Below are positions 49,802 to 57,286 of a stretch of 64,000 nt of DNA, piece by piece. The position numbers were made by a program, and so were the translations under genes. The first letter of the stretch is position 1; every line of letters starts with the position of its first letter. This stretch comes from Microbacterium sp. Gd 4-13. Its GTDB lineage: Bacteria; Actinomycetota; Actinomycetes; Actinomycetales; Microbacteriaceae. Under the pieces are notes generated by a model, which saw nothing but the letters and a program-made list of their open reading frames with translations, did no database searches and had not been told where the DNA came from. Location: assembly GCF_003095395.1 (NCBI RefSeq), contig NZ_QEIJ01000008.1, positions 1 to 64,000 of the forward strand, in the 5' to 3' direction.

Positions 49802-51541
49802 GTGGGCGCGCACACCTCCGGCGAAGCGATCGGCGGACGCTACGCGCTCGGCGAGCTGCTCGGGGTGGGCGGTACCGGGTCGGTCTTCGCCGCGGTCGAC
49901 GTCACGGCCGATGCCAACGCAGGTGCTGCGGTGGGGGAGCGCGTCGCGGTGAAGCTGCTGCATCCGCATCTGTGCGACGACGAGTCGTCGCGTGACGCGT
50001 TCCTGCGCGAAGCCGCGCACGTCATGGCGCTCCGGCACCCCAACGTGGTGCGGGTGCACGGCGCCGGCCTCCACGACGCGGCCGGAGTCACGATGCCCTG
50101 GATCGCGCTCGACCTGCTCCAGGGGCCCACTCTTCGCGAGTGGGTCGACGCCACGGGGCCGCTCACGCCCGACGACGCCGCCGTGCTGGCGATCGGCCTT
50201 CTCGACGGCCTCGCCGCGGCCCATGCCGGGGGCATCGTGCATCGTGATGTCTCGCCCCAGAACGTGATCCTCCACGGTGCGTCAGAGGTTCCCGCGGATT
50301 CTCCGTTCACGCCGGACATGGTGCGACTGGTCGATTTCGGGCTGGCCGATCTCAGCGGTCGGACGACTCTCGGCGGCGACGTGCTCTTGACCGAGCCGCA
50401 GGCCGCGTCGTCGGGGCGGGCGCCTCTTTCGGGGGTCGTCGGCAACGCCGCCTACATGTCGCCCGAGCAGGCGCAGGGTCTGCCCATGCGGGCCTCGAGC
50501 GACCTCTACCAGGCGGGGGCGGTGCTGTACTTCGCCCTCACCGGCCGGGTGCCGTTCGTCCGGCACAGCACCGAGGCGACCCTGCACGCCCACCTGTCGG
50601 CGCCGCCGCCCGTGCCCTCGGTCATCGCACCGGCGGCGCGCGCGTTCGACCGCGTCGTCACGCGCGCGATGGCGAAGAACCCGGGCCAGCGATTCCGCGA
50701 CGCGGCGGAGTTCCGCGATGCGGTGCGCCGCGCCGTCCCACCCGCTCTGCCCGTGACCGAGGCCGACGTGTCCGCCGCCGATCCCGCCACCCGGGTGCTG
50801 CCGAGCGCGGCGCCGGATCGGTCGTTGGCCTACCTCGGCAGTACCGACGACGCTCCCGCTCCCGCGCCCAGTCCCCGCGGGGGCAGCGGCGCCGCGGCGG
50901 TCGTGGCCGGGATGGTCATCCTCGGGCTCGCCGGTTGGGCTGTCGCTGCGGCGGCCGCGCCGTCGGGGTCGTCGGCGGAGCCTCCGGCGAGTGCGTCCGC
51001 GAGCCCGACGGCATCGACGGCCGCGCCCGTGCCGACCGAGACGGCGGTGCTTCCCCCGGAGGCTCCGCGGGTCGAACCGACCGAGATCGTCCGCGTCGAA
51101 ACACCCGCCGAGGTCGCGGTGCCGATTCTTCACGGGTCGCTGGCGGAGGTGGAGGGCGCTCTGCAGGCCGCCGGCCTCGCTCTCGGCGCGGTCACCCGGG
51201 TCGAATCGGCCGAGAGTGTCGACCGGATGCTGTCGCAGTCGCCCGCGCCGGGCGAACGCCTACCCGTCGGCGGCGCCGTGAACGTGACGGTGGCCTCGGG
51301 AAGCAACGTGGTGCCCCAGGTCGCGGGGATGACCCTCGCCACGGCGACCGCGACGCTGCAGTCCGCGGGGTTCGTCGCCGCATCCGACCGCAGCGGCGCG
51401 CCCGCCTCGTCGCTGGTCACCGGGTCGATGCCCGGCGCGGGGACCGTTCTTCGCGTGGGCGTCACCGTCACGGTGGCCGTCGAGACGCCGTCGACCCCCA
51501 CCCCGACCTCGACTCAGACCGCTACGCCGGGTGCCCCGTGA
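49802..51541 (+). CDS. PASTA-domain Ser/Thr protein kinase
   Basis: A 579-residue receptor kinase. Kinase domain (about 14-275): Gly loop LLGVGGTGSV, Lys51 (VAVK), Glu near 70, IVHRDVSPQN (catalytic Asp149) and VDFGLAD (Asp178), plus GNAAYMSPEQAQG. A linker and TM helix (about 367-389) lead to an Ala/Ser/Thr/Pro-rich stalk and two PASTA repeats (about 440-500 and 502-562: VPQVAGMTLATATATLQSAG). PASTA domains bind peptidoglycan fragments or lipid II. The gene starts 3 bp after pstB, so the kinase is probably co-expressed with the transporter and may regulate it or its surface partners. Confidence 0.92.
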   Translation: MGAHTSGEAIGGRYALGELLGVGGTGSVFAAVDVTADANAGAAVGERVAVKLLHPHLCDDESSRDAFLREAAHVMALRHPNVVRVHGAGLHDAAGVTMPWIALDLLQGPTLREWVDATGPLTPDDAAVLAIGLLDGLAAAHAGGIVHRDVSPQNVILHGASEVPADSPFTPDMVRLVDFGLADLSGRTTLGGDVLLTEPQAASSGRAPLSGVVGNAAYMSPEQAQGLPMRASSDLYQAGAVLYFALTGRVPFVRHSTEATLHAHLSAPPPVPSVIAPAARAFDRVVTRAMAKNPGQRFRDAAEFRDAVRRAVPPALPVTEADVSAADPATRVLPSAAPDRSLAYLGSTDDAPAPAPSPRGGSGAAAVVAGMVILGLAGWAVAAAAAPSGSSAEPPASASASPTASTAAPVPTETAVLPPEAPRVEPTEIVRVETPAEVAVPILHGSLAEVEGALQAAGLALGAVTRVESAESVDRMLSQSPAPGERLPVGGAVNVTVASGSNVVPQVAGMTLATATATLQSAGFVAASDRSGAPASSLVTGSMPGAGTVLRVGVTVTVAVETPSTPTPTSTQTATPGAP

Positions 51542-51632
51542 CCGGCGGGTGGCCGGTCACCGTTGCCGCGTCGAAGGTCGATCACTCCCTCGCGCACGGC
51601 GGACGCCGGCGACTGGCAACCGGAGGACGATG

Positions 51633-52124
51633 ATGAGCTCCTTGTGGACCCCCGATTCCGAGCCGCTCGAGGACAGACCGGAGCCGGCACGAAGCCTCGC
51701 CCCGCTCCCGGTCGAGGTCTTCGACGTTCAGCAGGACGCCGCTCGCTACGCCGGGCGGACGGCGGTTCGAGCGGCCGCCCTCGCGATGGTCCCGATGGAT
51801 GGCGATGAGCCCCTCTTGCCCGGGCCGCTGCGCCGGCCCGACGGAGCATTCTGGGGAGTGCACTCACCGAACGGTCTGACCCTGGCACTGCGCACGGCCA
51901 ACTTCGCCACAGCGCTGTCGGCCCGTCGCGACGCGATCGAGCTGCTCGGCGACGCGCCGAAGTTCGAGGTGGTGCCCGTGGCGACCGGTTGCGCCGATCG
52001 CCTGTCGTTCTGGGTTCTGCTGCGCGGCCGGGTCGTCATGGTGGGCGGGCAGTCGTGGCGCAAGCCGTCGAACTCGACGGCGCGGATGTTGCTGCACACG
52101 CTGGCGCGTCTGCCGCGCGGCTGA
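51633..52124 (+). CDS. Hypothetical protein
   Basis: A 163-residue soluble protein. ATG 51633 is favoured over ATG 51630 because GGAGGA ends 5 nt upstream. The sequence contains a SWRKPSNSTARMLLHTLARL C-terminal helix and several strand-like segments (FEVVPVATGCADRLSFWVLL, GRVVMVGGQ). No family recognised. It is followed by a terminator hairpin and thus forms a short unit. Confidence 0.65.
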   Translation: MSSLWTPDSEPLEDRPEPARSLAPLPVEVFDVQQDAARYAGRTAVRAAALAMVPMDGDEPLLPGPLRRPDGAFWGVHSPNGLTLALRTANFATALSARRDAIELLGDAPKFEVVPVATGCADRLSFWVLLRGRVVMVGGQSWRKPSNSTARMLLHTLARLPRG

Positions 52125-52133
52125 CGCGGTGGT

Positions 52134-52170
52134 GTCACCGCCGGAACGGGCACCTCGGGCCGGCGGTGAC
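52134..52170 (+). terminator. Terminator hairpin
   Basis: Perfect 11-bp stem GTCACCGCCGG (52134-52144) / CCGGCGGTGAC (52160-52170), 10 bp after the stop. Confidence 0.75.
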
Positions 52171-52383
52171 CCCTTCAGACTGTCGTTCCTGCGCACTCGG
52201 CGACACCGGCTTGACGACGGACGAAACACGGGTCGTTCGACATCGGTCGGCTTGGCGCCGCATCCGGTCTCCACCGGGCATTCCGTGGGTGCGTCGGCGA
52301 CACCCCCGGGTCGTTCCGCGGATCGAACAGAGAAACCCGACCCGCAGACGTACGCGTTCAGTGTCGGAAGGACTGCAATAATT

Positions 52384-52797
52384 GTGGGGCCGTTGTCTGG
52401 CTTTTTGGGCGGCGATCAACAATCTCGAGTGCCCCCAGGAGAACCGATCACGTACCACACGCTTCCCACCCTTCAAGGGTGGATCGACGAGTTCAGCGAC
52501 CTGCACGCGCCGTTCGTCAGCGACGTCGTCGTGCTCATCCAGGACGGTGAGGACGGCGCTGACACCGGTCTCGTCGAGATCCGCATGGTGAACGCCACCA
52601 CCGTCACCACGATCGAGCCGGAGTTCGTCGGCTCGAACCGGTGGGTGACCGTGTTCGACGCGCGCGAAGATCCGCTGCGTCTCGACGCGAAGACGGTGAT
52701 GTGGCTCTCGCGCGAGCTCGCCACGGTCTCGGAGCTCTGCTCGTTCCTCGAGCGCAAGGCCTCCGCCTACGAATGCGACGACCCGGAGACGGCGTGA
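52384..52797 (+). CDS. Hypothetical protein, start ambiguous
   Basis: About 137 residues from GTG 52384; an ATT at 52381 has a better spacing (8 nt) to GGAAGGA, and GTG 52429 is a third choice. The conserved-looking part starts ITYHTLPTLQGWIDEFSDLH and has an acidic loop (IQDGEDGADTG), strands (LVEIRMVNATTVTTIEPEF) and a C-terminal helix with a Cys (VSELCSFLERKAS). Soluble, no signal. Family not recognised. Confidence 0.6.
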   Translation: MGPLSGFLGGDQQSRVPPGEPITYHTLPTLQGWIDEFSDLHAPFVSDVVVLIQDGEDGADTGLVEIRMVNATTVTTIEPEFVGSNRWVTVFDAREDPLRLDAKTVMWLSRELATVSELCSFLERKASAYECDDPETA

Positions 52798-52846
52798 CGC
52801 GACAGGGGTCGTGACGGCTCACTTGTCTTGTGCACGTGTGAGCCGC

Positions 52847-53241
52847 ATGAGCCTCTTGCTCACCTGCCCGGTCGAGAGCGTCGAACGCCTTCTACACCGC
52901 CCTCGGGTGGACTCTCAACGCCGAGATGTCGGGCGACAACGTGTCGTGCTCGCGATCGCGCCCGAGCAGTACGTCATGCCGGCAGCCGCGAGATGTACGC
53001 GAGCGTCGGCGGCACCGAGGATGTGATCGGCGGACCCGGCACACCGTCGAAGGTCACGGTCTCGTTCGATCTCGCCAGCCGCGAGGCGGTCGACGAGCTC
53101 GTCGACCGTGCCGCCGCTGACGGGGGTTGGGTCGGCGATACCGACGACTACCCCTTCATGTACCAGCGGCAGTTCGACGACCCGGACGGCTACCACTACT
53201 CGCCGTTCTGGATGAAACCCGACGCCGATTCGACCGCGTGA
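52847..53241 (+). pseudogene. VOC/glyoxalase-family pseudogene
   Basis: Pieces of one VOC protein lie in successive frames: MSLLLTCPVESVER (from 52847), AFYTALGWTLNAEMSGDNVS (from about 52890), AIAPEQYVM (about 52953), then REMYASVGGTEDVIGGPG continuing to MKPDADSTA and a TGA at 53239-53241. At least three small frame changes separate them, so no full product can be made. The 3' part still encodes a clean C-terminal VOC half (YPFMYQRQFDDPDGYHYSPF). Confidence 0.75.
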
Positions 53242-53299
53242 GCTGGAGGGGGCCGGCGTGCTGACGCGCCTGCCCCTCCGCCACAACACGCGGGCTTCC

Positions 53300-53374
53300 G
53301 CGCTGACCGATCACGGCCTCGCCCTGCGCGAGACGATCGAGGCGCTCGGAGGCTGGGGCGCCGGGAAGGCGTAG
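53300..53374 (+). pseudogene. Remnant of a winged-helix regulator
   Basis: A 24-codon tail, ALTDHGLALRETIEALGGWG then AGKA and TAG, resembles the end of an HxlR/MarR-type winged-helix domain (LTxxGxxLxxxxxxLxxWG). No upstream part of such a gene remains. It follows the VOC pseudogene and suggests a decaying two-gene unit. Confidence 0.35.
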
Positions 53375-53402
53375 GCGCCGAGCGCCGGCTCAGCGGGCTG
53401 TC

Positions 53403-53891
53403 TCAGCGGTAGTTGATGAACTGCAGGTCGAGGTCGAGGTCGGCGGCCTTCAGCACGCGGATGACCTCCTGCAGGTCGTCGCGGCTCTTGGACTGCACGC
53501 GCAGCTCGTCGCCCTGGATCTGCGACTTGACGCCCTTCGGGCCCTCGTCGCGAATGATCTTGCCGATCTTCTTCGCGTTCTCCGACGAGATGCCGTCCTT
53601 CAGCGTCGACGTGATGCGGTACTCCTTGCCGCTCGGCGTCGGCTCGCCGCTCTCGAGGCTCTTCAGCGAGATACCGCGCTTGATGAGCTTCGACTGGAAG
53701 ACGTCGAGCACCGCGTTCGCGCGCTCCTCGGTGCCGGCCTTGATGAGCACCGCTTCGCCGCTCCACTCGATGGAGGCGCCGGTGCCCTTGAAGTCGTAGC
53801 GCTGCTCGACCTCTTTGCGGGCCTGGTTGAGGGCGTTCTCCGCCTCCTGGTGGTCGACCTTACTGACGATGTCGAAAGAGGAATCAGCCAT
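53403..53891 (-). CDS. YajQ-family nucleotide-binding protein
   Basis: A 162-residue YajQ (DUF520) protein of normal length. Diagnostic parts: [73 protein letters not shown], and the C-terminal [12 protein letters not shown]. Members bind cyclic-di-GMP in some proteobacteria; in actinobacteria the role is unclear. Monocistronic. Confidence 0.95.
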   Translation of the reverse strand: MADSSFDIVSKVDHQEAENALNQARKEVEQRYDFKGTGASIEWSGEAVLIKAGTEERANAVLDVFQSKLIKRGISLKSLESGEPTPSGKEYRITSTLKDGISSENAKKIGKIIRDEGPKGVKSQIQGDELRVQSKSRDDLQEVIRVLKAADLDLDLQFINYR

Positions 53892-53953
53892 GGAGCGAGT
53901 TTAGCCGCGGCTCTTCGAGAGCGGCGGATGCAGCAGCCTGCCGTCGCTCGCAG

Positions 53954-54697
53954 TCAGACCTTGCCCACCGCCCAGCGGAAGGCGTTGCGCAGCAGGTAGC
54001 CGTCCGCGGTGCGGAAGGGACCAGCCGCCTCGACGATCGTCGCGCGGAAGAAGTCGAGGGTCGCGGCGTCTTCGCCGAGCAGGATGCCGCGGACGAGGGT
54101 CTCATCGTCGCGCGCGGTCCACGGCGCCTCGACCACGCCGGAGGAGACGACGCGGAGGCCGGCCTCAGTGAACGCGGCCGCGAGTCCTCCCGCGGGGCGG
54201 AGGGGTCCGTCGGGGAGGGGGTCGGATTCGTCGGCCTCCGCCACCGCGCGCTCGATCACGTCGACGTCGTTCCGCGCCCCTTCCGCCCAGTTCGCGACGG
54301 CGATGCGTCCTCCTGGCGCCAGCACGCGCGCGAACTCGCGGAGCGCCGCGGTCGTGTCGTCGGCGAAGTGGAGGGCATTCACCGCCGTGACCACGTCGAA
54401 GGTTCCGTCGGCGAACGGGAGGTGCGCAGCATCCGCGTCGCGCACGTCGAGACCCCGGCTGCGCGCCAGTTCGCGCATGCCGCGCGCGGGGTCGACACCC
54501 GTGACCTGCGCACCCGCGTCGCGCGCGGTGAGCAGCAACTCGCCGCCGCCGCACCCCACGTCGAGCACGCGCGCGCCCGGGCCGATTCCGGCCGCGGCGA
54601 TGATGGCGGCGTGCGCCGGTCGGGCGGCGTCGGCCCACAACTCCGACCAGCCGGCGGCCACGTCGGACCAGCCCCCGGCATCCGCGTCGTCGACCAC
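53954..54697 (-). CDS. Class I SAM-dependent methyltransferase
   Basis: A 247-residue methyltransferase from a GTG start. The SAM motif I is VLDVGCGGGELL (near residue 44), followed by VTGVDPARGM (motif II), ADAAHLPFADGTFDVVTAVN (motif III region) and LAPGGRIAVANW. This is the UbiE/type 11 class. The substrate is unknown. There is no close partner; upstream lies a long non-coding stretch. Confidence 0.9.
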   Translation of the reverse strand: MVDDADAGGWSDVAAGWSELWADAARPAHAAIIAAAGIGPGARVLDVGCGGGELLLTARDAGAQVTGVDPARGMRELARSRGLDVRDADAAHLPFADGTFDVVTAVNALHFADDTTAALREFARVLAPGGRIAVANWAEGARNDVDVIERAVAEADESDPLPDGPLRPAGGLAAAFTEAGLRVVSSGVVEAPWTARDDETLVRGILLGEDAATLDFFRATIVEAAGPFRTADGYLLRNAFRWAVGKV

Positions 54698-54890
54698 CCG
54701 CCCACCCTACGGCGTGCCCGCTGCGCCCGCGCTGCGCCCGGCGCCGGCCGCCCGCTCGCGCCCGGCCACGGCCGCCCGCTCGGCGCCAGCCCGACGCTCG
54801 GCGCGCGCTGCCCGGCGGTTCGCTGCCGCGTGCGCCCGTGCGCCTGTGCGCCCCTGCGCCTGTGCCCCTGTGCGCCTGTGCAGCGCCCGT

Positions 54891-54974
54891 ACTCAGGATG
54901 GTTGCGCCCCGGACCGCTGCGGATCCCCGCGAAATCGAGGTCTGGGGCGGGCGCCGGCGGTAACGAGCCTGAGT
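54891..54974. repeat. MITE-like element E1
   Basis: An 84-bp unit starting ACTCAGGATGGTTGC and ending GGTAACGAGCCTGAGT, so the ends are an imperfect inverted repeat. E2 at 55152 has the same length and about 80% identity across the whole unit, including GCGGATCCCCG and GGGCGCCGGCGG blocks. Confidence 0.65.
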
Positions 54975-55151
54975 TCGTGCAGCCGGGGAGCGGAAGCGCG
55001 GCGGCGAGGCGGGCGGGCCGGCCCACGGCGTGGAGCCGAGTGCCGGGAGCGGTTCGTCGACCGGAGGCGGCCCGGGGCCCGGCCGCCGGCGCCTGTCGGC
55101 CGCCGCTGCGCCCGTCGCCCGCCGGTGCCTGTCGGCCCCCGCTGCGCCCGT

Positions 55152-55235
55152 ACTCAGGATGGTTGTGTCCCGGACGGGCGCGGATCCCCGTGAAATCCGC
55201 GCCCGGAGAGGGCGCCGGCGGGAACGAGCCTGAGT
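55152..55235. repeat. MITE-like element E2
   Basis: Second 84-bp copy, same orientation: ACTCAGGATGGTTGTGTCCC ... GGGAACGAGCCTGAGT. Both copies are preceded by GCGCCCGT and followed by TCGTGCAG, so the duplicated unit extends slightly beyond the inverted ends. Confidence 0.65.
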
Positions 55236-55335
55236 TCGTGCAGGCGGAGGAAGGGAACCGTGCGGGCGCGGCGGCCCGCGGCGTGGGGCCGAGCGCCGGG
55301 GGTGGCCCGGGCTGTGAGTCGTGCTCCGCGCCACA

Positions 55336-55418
55336 ACTCAGGAAGAAGCGGGGGCGGTGCGTCGCGTTCCGCGTCTTTCCGGGGTGGGAGGGCGGTGGCG
55401 ATGGCAACGATCCTGAGT
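55336..55418. repeat. MITE-like element E3 (divergent)
   Basis: An 83-bp unit bounded by ACTCAGGA and GGCAACGATCCTGAGT. Only the termini and length agree with E1/E2; the interior differs. The right end complements the left end of E1 (ACTCAGGATGGTTGC) better than its own left end does. Confidence 0.5.
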
Positions 55419-55420
55419 TC

Positions 55421-55486
55421 GGGCGGAAGGAGGGGGAAGAGGGGGACGGAGGGCGGAAGGAGGGGGGAAGAGGGGGGAGGGAGGGG
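55421..55486 (+). other. G-rich polypurine tract, duplicated
   Basis: A nearly pure purine run of about 65 nt with many G4-G6 runs, built from two copies of GGGCGGAAGGAGGGGGAAGA (55421 and 55451). It could form G-quadruplex or triplex structures. It ends about 48 bp before the FBP-domain gene start, on the non-template strand of that gene. Confidence 0.7.
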
Positions 55487-55533
55487 GCGCGGGGGGCGCG
55501 CCGGCCCGGGTGGCGGAGGGGATTCGTAGACTG

Positions 55534-56043
55534 GTGGCCGTGCGAGCCCTGACCGAAGAAGAAGTACGCGATTCGTTCGTGAACGCGACGACCGACGAGC
55601 GCCGGGTCGCCGCGGTGCCCATCGACTTCCTGCTGCTGGATTGGGACCACCTCGATTTCCTCGCGTGGCGCGACCCGCACACCCGGGGTCGCGGCTACAT
55701 CGTGATGGAACACGAGGGCGAGCCGGTCGGCGTCGTCCTGCGGGGTGCGGAGGGCTCGTCTCGCGCGAGATCGGCGATGTGCAACCTGTGCCACACGATG
55801 CAGCCCGCCGATCAGGTGTCGCTGTTCAGCGCGCGCAAGGCCGGACGCGCCGGCGTCGCCGGCGACAGCATCGGCACCTACATCTGCGCCGATCTCTCGT
55901 GCCATGAGAACGTGCGGCTGGCGATGCCGCTCGCCCCGAGCGAGGTGCGCGCGAGCGTCGACCGCCGCATCGACGGCACCCGCCGCCGCACCGAGGCGTT
56001 CGTCGAGCGCGTGCTGGAGCCCGCCGGCGCCGACGCCTCCTGA
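55534..56043 (+). CDS. FBP-domain treble-clef zinc protein
   Basis: About 169 residues. GTG 55534 is taken, 12 nt after GGAGGGG; GTG 55540 and 55510 are alternatives. The FBP (EF-G-binding-protein C-terminal) treble-clef signature is clear: SAMCNLCHTM with the first Cys pair and YICADLSCHENVR with the second, separated by a basic loop. DFLLLDWDHLDFLAWRDPHT is also typical. The domain occurs in fusidic-acid-resistance-type proteins that bind elongation factor G, so a ribosome-related role is plausible. It stands alone before tRNA-Tyr. Confidence 0.85.
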   Translation: MAVRALTEEEVRDSFVNATTDERRVAAVPIDFLLLDWDHLDFLAWRDPHTRGRGYIVMEHEGEPVGVVLRGAEGSSRARSAMCNLCHTMQPADQVSLFSARKAGRAGVAGDSIGTYICADLSCHENVRLAMPLAPSEVRASVDRRIDGTRRRTEAFVERVLEPAGADAS

Positions 56044-56068
56044 CCCACACCCCCGGTTGCCGACGTGG

Positions 56069-56098
56069 TTCTGAGCAGGTCGCGCGGCAGAGTAATAT
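56069..56098 (+). promoter_or_regulatory. Promoter of tRNA-Tyr
   Basis: TTCTGA (56069-56074) and TAATAT (56093-56098) are separated by 18 bp and lie 49 bp before the mature tRNA 5' end. TAATAT is one of very few AT-rich -10-like hexamers in the region. Confidence 0.5.
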
Positions 56099-56147
56099 GG
56101 TTTCTCGCGCCTCCGGTCGACTGAGAAAGCCGGGCGGGTGCGCACCT

Positions 56148-56229
56148 GGCGAGTTACCCAAGCGGCCAAAGGGATCTGACTGTAAATCAGACTGCATTGC
56201 ATTCGGGGGTTCGAATCCCTCACTCGCCA
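56148..56229 (+). tRNA. tRNA-Tyr (GTA)
   Basis: An 82-nt class II tRNA. Acceptor arms GGCGAGT (56148-56154) and ACTCGCC (56222-56228) pair perfectly, with A56229 as discriminator. The anticodon arm TCTGACTGTAAATCAGA gives anticodon GTA. A long variable arm precedes the T arm GGGGGTTCGAATCCCTC. The 3' CCA is not encoded (genomic ACCG). Confidence 0.95.
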
Positions 56230-56231
56230 CC

Positions 56232-56272
56232 GAACGAACAAGGGCACCCCTCGTGGGTGCCCTTCTTCGTTC
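56232..56272 (+). terminator. Terminator of tRNA-Tyr
   Basis: Core stem AAGGGCACCC/GGGTGCCCTT with a CTCGT loop, extended by GAACGA/TCGTTC. It begins 3 nt after the tRNA. Confidence 0.9.
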
Positions 56273-56388
56273 ACCGGACGCAGCGGCGGGGGCGGTGCGG
56301 CAGGCCGGATGCTGCGCATCACCCGGCGGCCGGTACCCTCGGTGAGCAGCCGCACAGTCCGTGCGACGCAGCATGAGGAGAAGCGCAC

Positions 56389-57282
56389 ATGTCGGTCGGA
56401 TTGCTCGCCGTTGTCGATGACATCCTGACCGCGGCGCTGAAGGCGAGTGCGAAGACCGCGGGCGTGGTCATCGACGACGCCGCCGTGACGCCGCAGTACG
56501 TGCAGGGCATCACGCCGGCGCGCGAGTTGCCCGTGGTCTGGAAGATCGCCCTCGGCAGCCTCATCAACAAGTTCGTCATCATCATCCCGATCGCGCTGCT
56601 GCTGTCGGCCTTCGCGCCGTGGGTGCTTCCCTTCCTGCTCATCATCGGCGGCGGGTTCCTCTGCTTCGAGGGGGCGGAGAAGGTGCTCGAGTGGTTCGGG
56701 GTCTCACACGGCCACGCCGACGACGGTCCCCGTGACGAGAAGAAGCTCGTGCTCGGCGCGGTGCGCACCGACCTCATCCTCAGCACCGAGATCATGCTCA
56801 TCGCGCTCTCGAGCCTCGACCCCGGCTTCGGTACGTGGATGACGCTCGGAGCGCTCGTCGTCATCGGCCTCGGAATGACGCTCCTCGTCTACGGCGCCGT
56901 CGCCCTCCTCGTGAAGATCGACGACATCGGGCTCCGGCTCATGAAGAGTCCGACTCGTCGAGTCCGTCGTGCCGGAGCACGCGTCGTGGCCGCGATGCCC
57001 GCGGTCTTCCGCGTCATCAGCGTCATCGGCACGGTGGCGATGCTCTGGGTCGGTGGCCACCTTCTCATCGCGAATCTCGCCGAGACCTTCTGGCACGGGC
57101 CGTACGACGTGATCCACGCGATCACGCACACGATCGAGGCCGCGGGTGCGGTGGTGCTGTGGATCGTCGACACCGCCCTGTCGGCGGTCTTCGGTCTCGC
57201 CGTCGGTCTCGTCATCGTCGCGATCATCACGGGTATCTCCCGCATCGGCCGTCGACGCGCTCCCGCCGACGCGGCGCACTGA
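56389..57282 (+). CDS. DUF808 membrane protein
   Basis: A 297-residue inner membrane protein with GAGGAGAAG before the ATG. The DUF808 (YedI-like) hallmarks are present: SVGLLAVVDDILTAALKASA, KTAGVVIDDAAVTPQYVQGI, RELPVVWKIALGSLINKFVI, GGGFLCFEGAEKVLEWF, DEKKLVLGAVRTDLILSTEI. Six to eight TM segments. Function of the family is unknown. It converges with the next gene, with a 4-bp gap between stops. Confidence 0.9.
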   Translation: MSVGLLAVVDDILTAALKASAKTAGVVIDDAAVTPQYVQGITPARELPVVWKIALGSLINKFVIIIPIALLLSAFAPWVLPFLLIIGGGFLCFEGAEKVLEWFGVSHGHADDGPRDEKKLVLGAVRTDLILSTEIMLIALSSLDPGFGTWMTLGALVVIGLGMTLLVYGAVALLVKIDDIGLRLMKSPTRRVRRAGARVVAAMPAVFRVISVIGTVAMLWVGGHLLIANLAETFWHGPYDVIHAITHTIEAAGAVVLWIVDTALSAVFGLAVGLVIVAIITGISRIGRRRAPADAAH

Positions 57283-57286
57283 CGAT

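Larger units (their letters stand above)
54698..55509. other. 812-bp non-coding, repeat-rich region
   Basis: No convincing gene. Contents in order: a GC-rich run of short TGCGCCTG-type repeats (about 54838-54885), MITE-like element E1 (54891), a duplicated GCCTGTCGGCC-CCGCTGCGCCCGT block (about 55087-55150), E2 (55152), E3 (55336) and a G-rich polypurine tract (55421-55486). Long open frames cross it in several frames but have low-complexity translations with no family signal. Confidence 0.7.

Noticed and set aside
35853..51541. Genomic island acquired recently
   Set aside because: Codon use and base composition look like the neighbours, and there is no integrase, tRNA border or direct repeats; if transferred, it is well ameliorated.
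54698..55509. A coding region of ~390 codons in several frames
   Set aside because: The translations are Ala/Arg/Pro/Gly low complexity, span duplicated non-coding units and a polypurine tract, and show no family signal.
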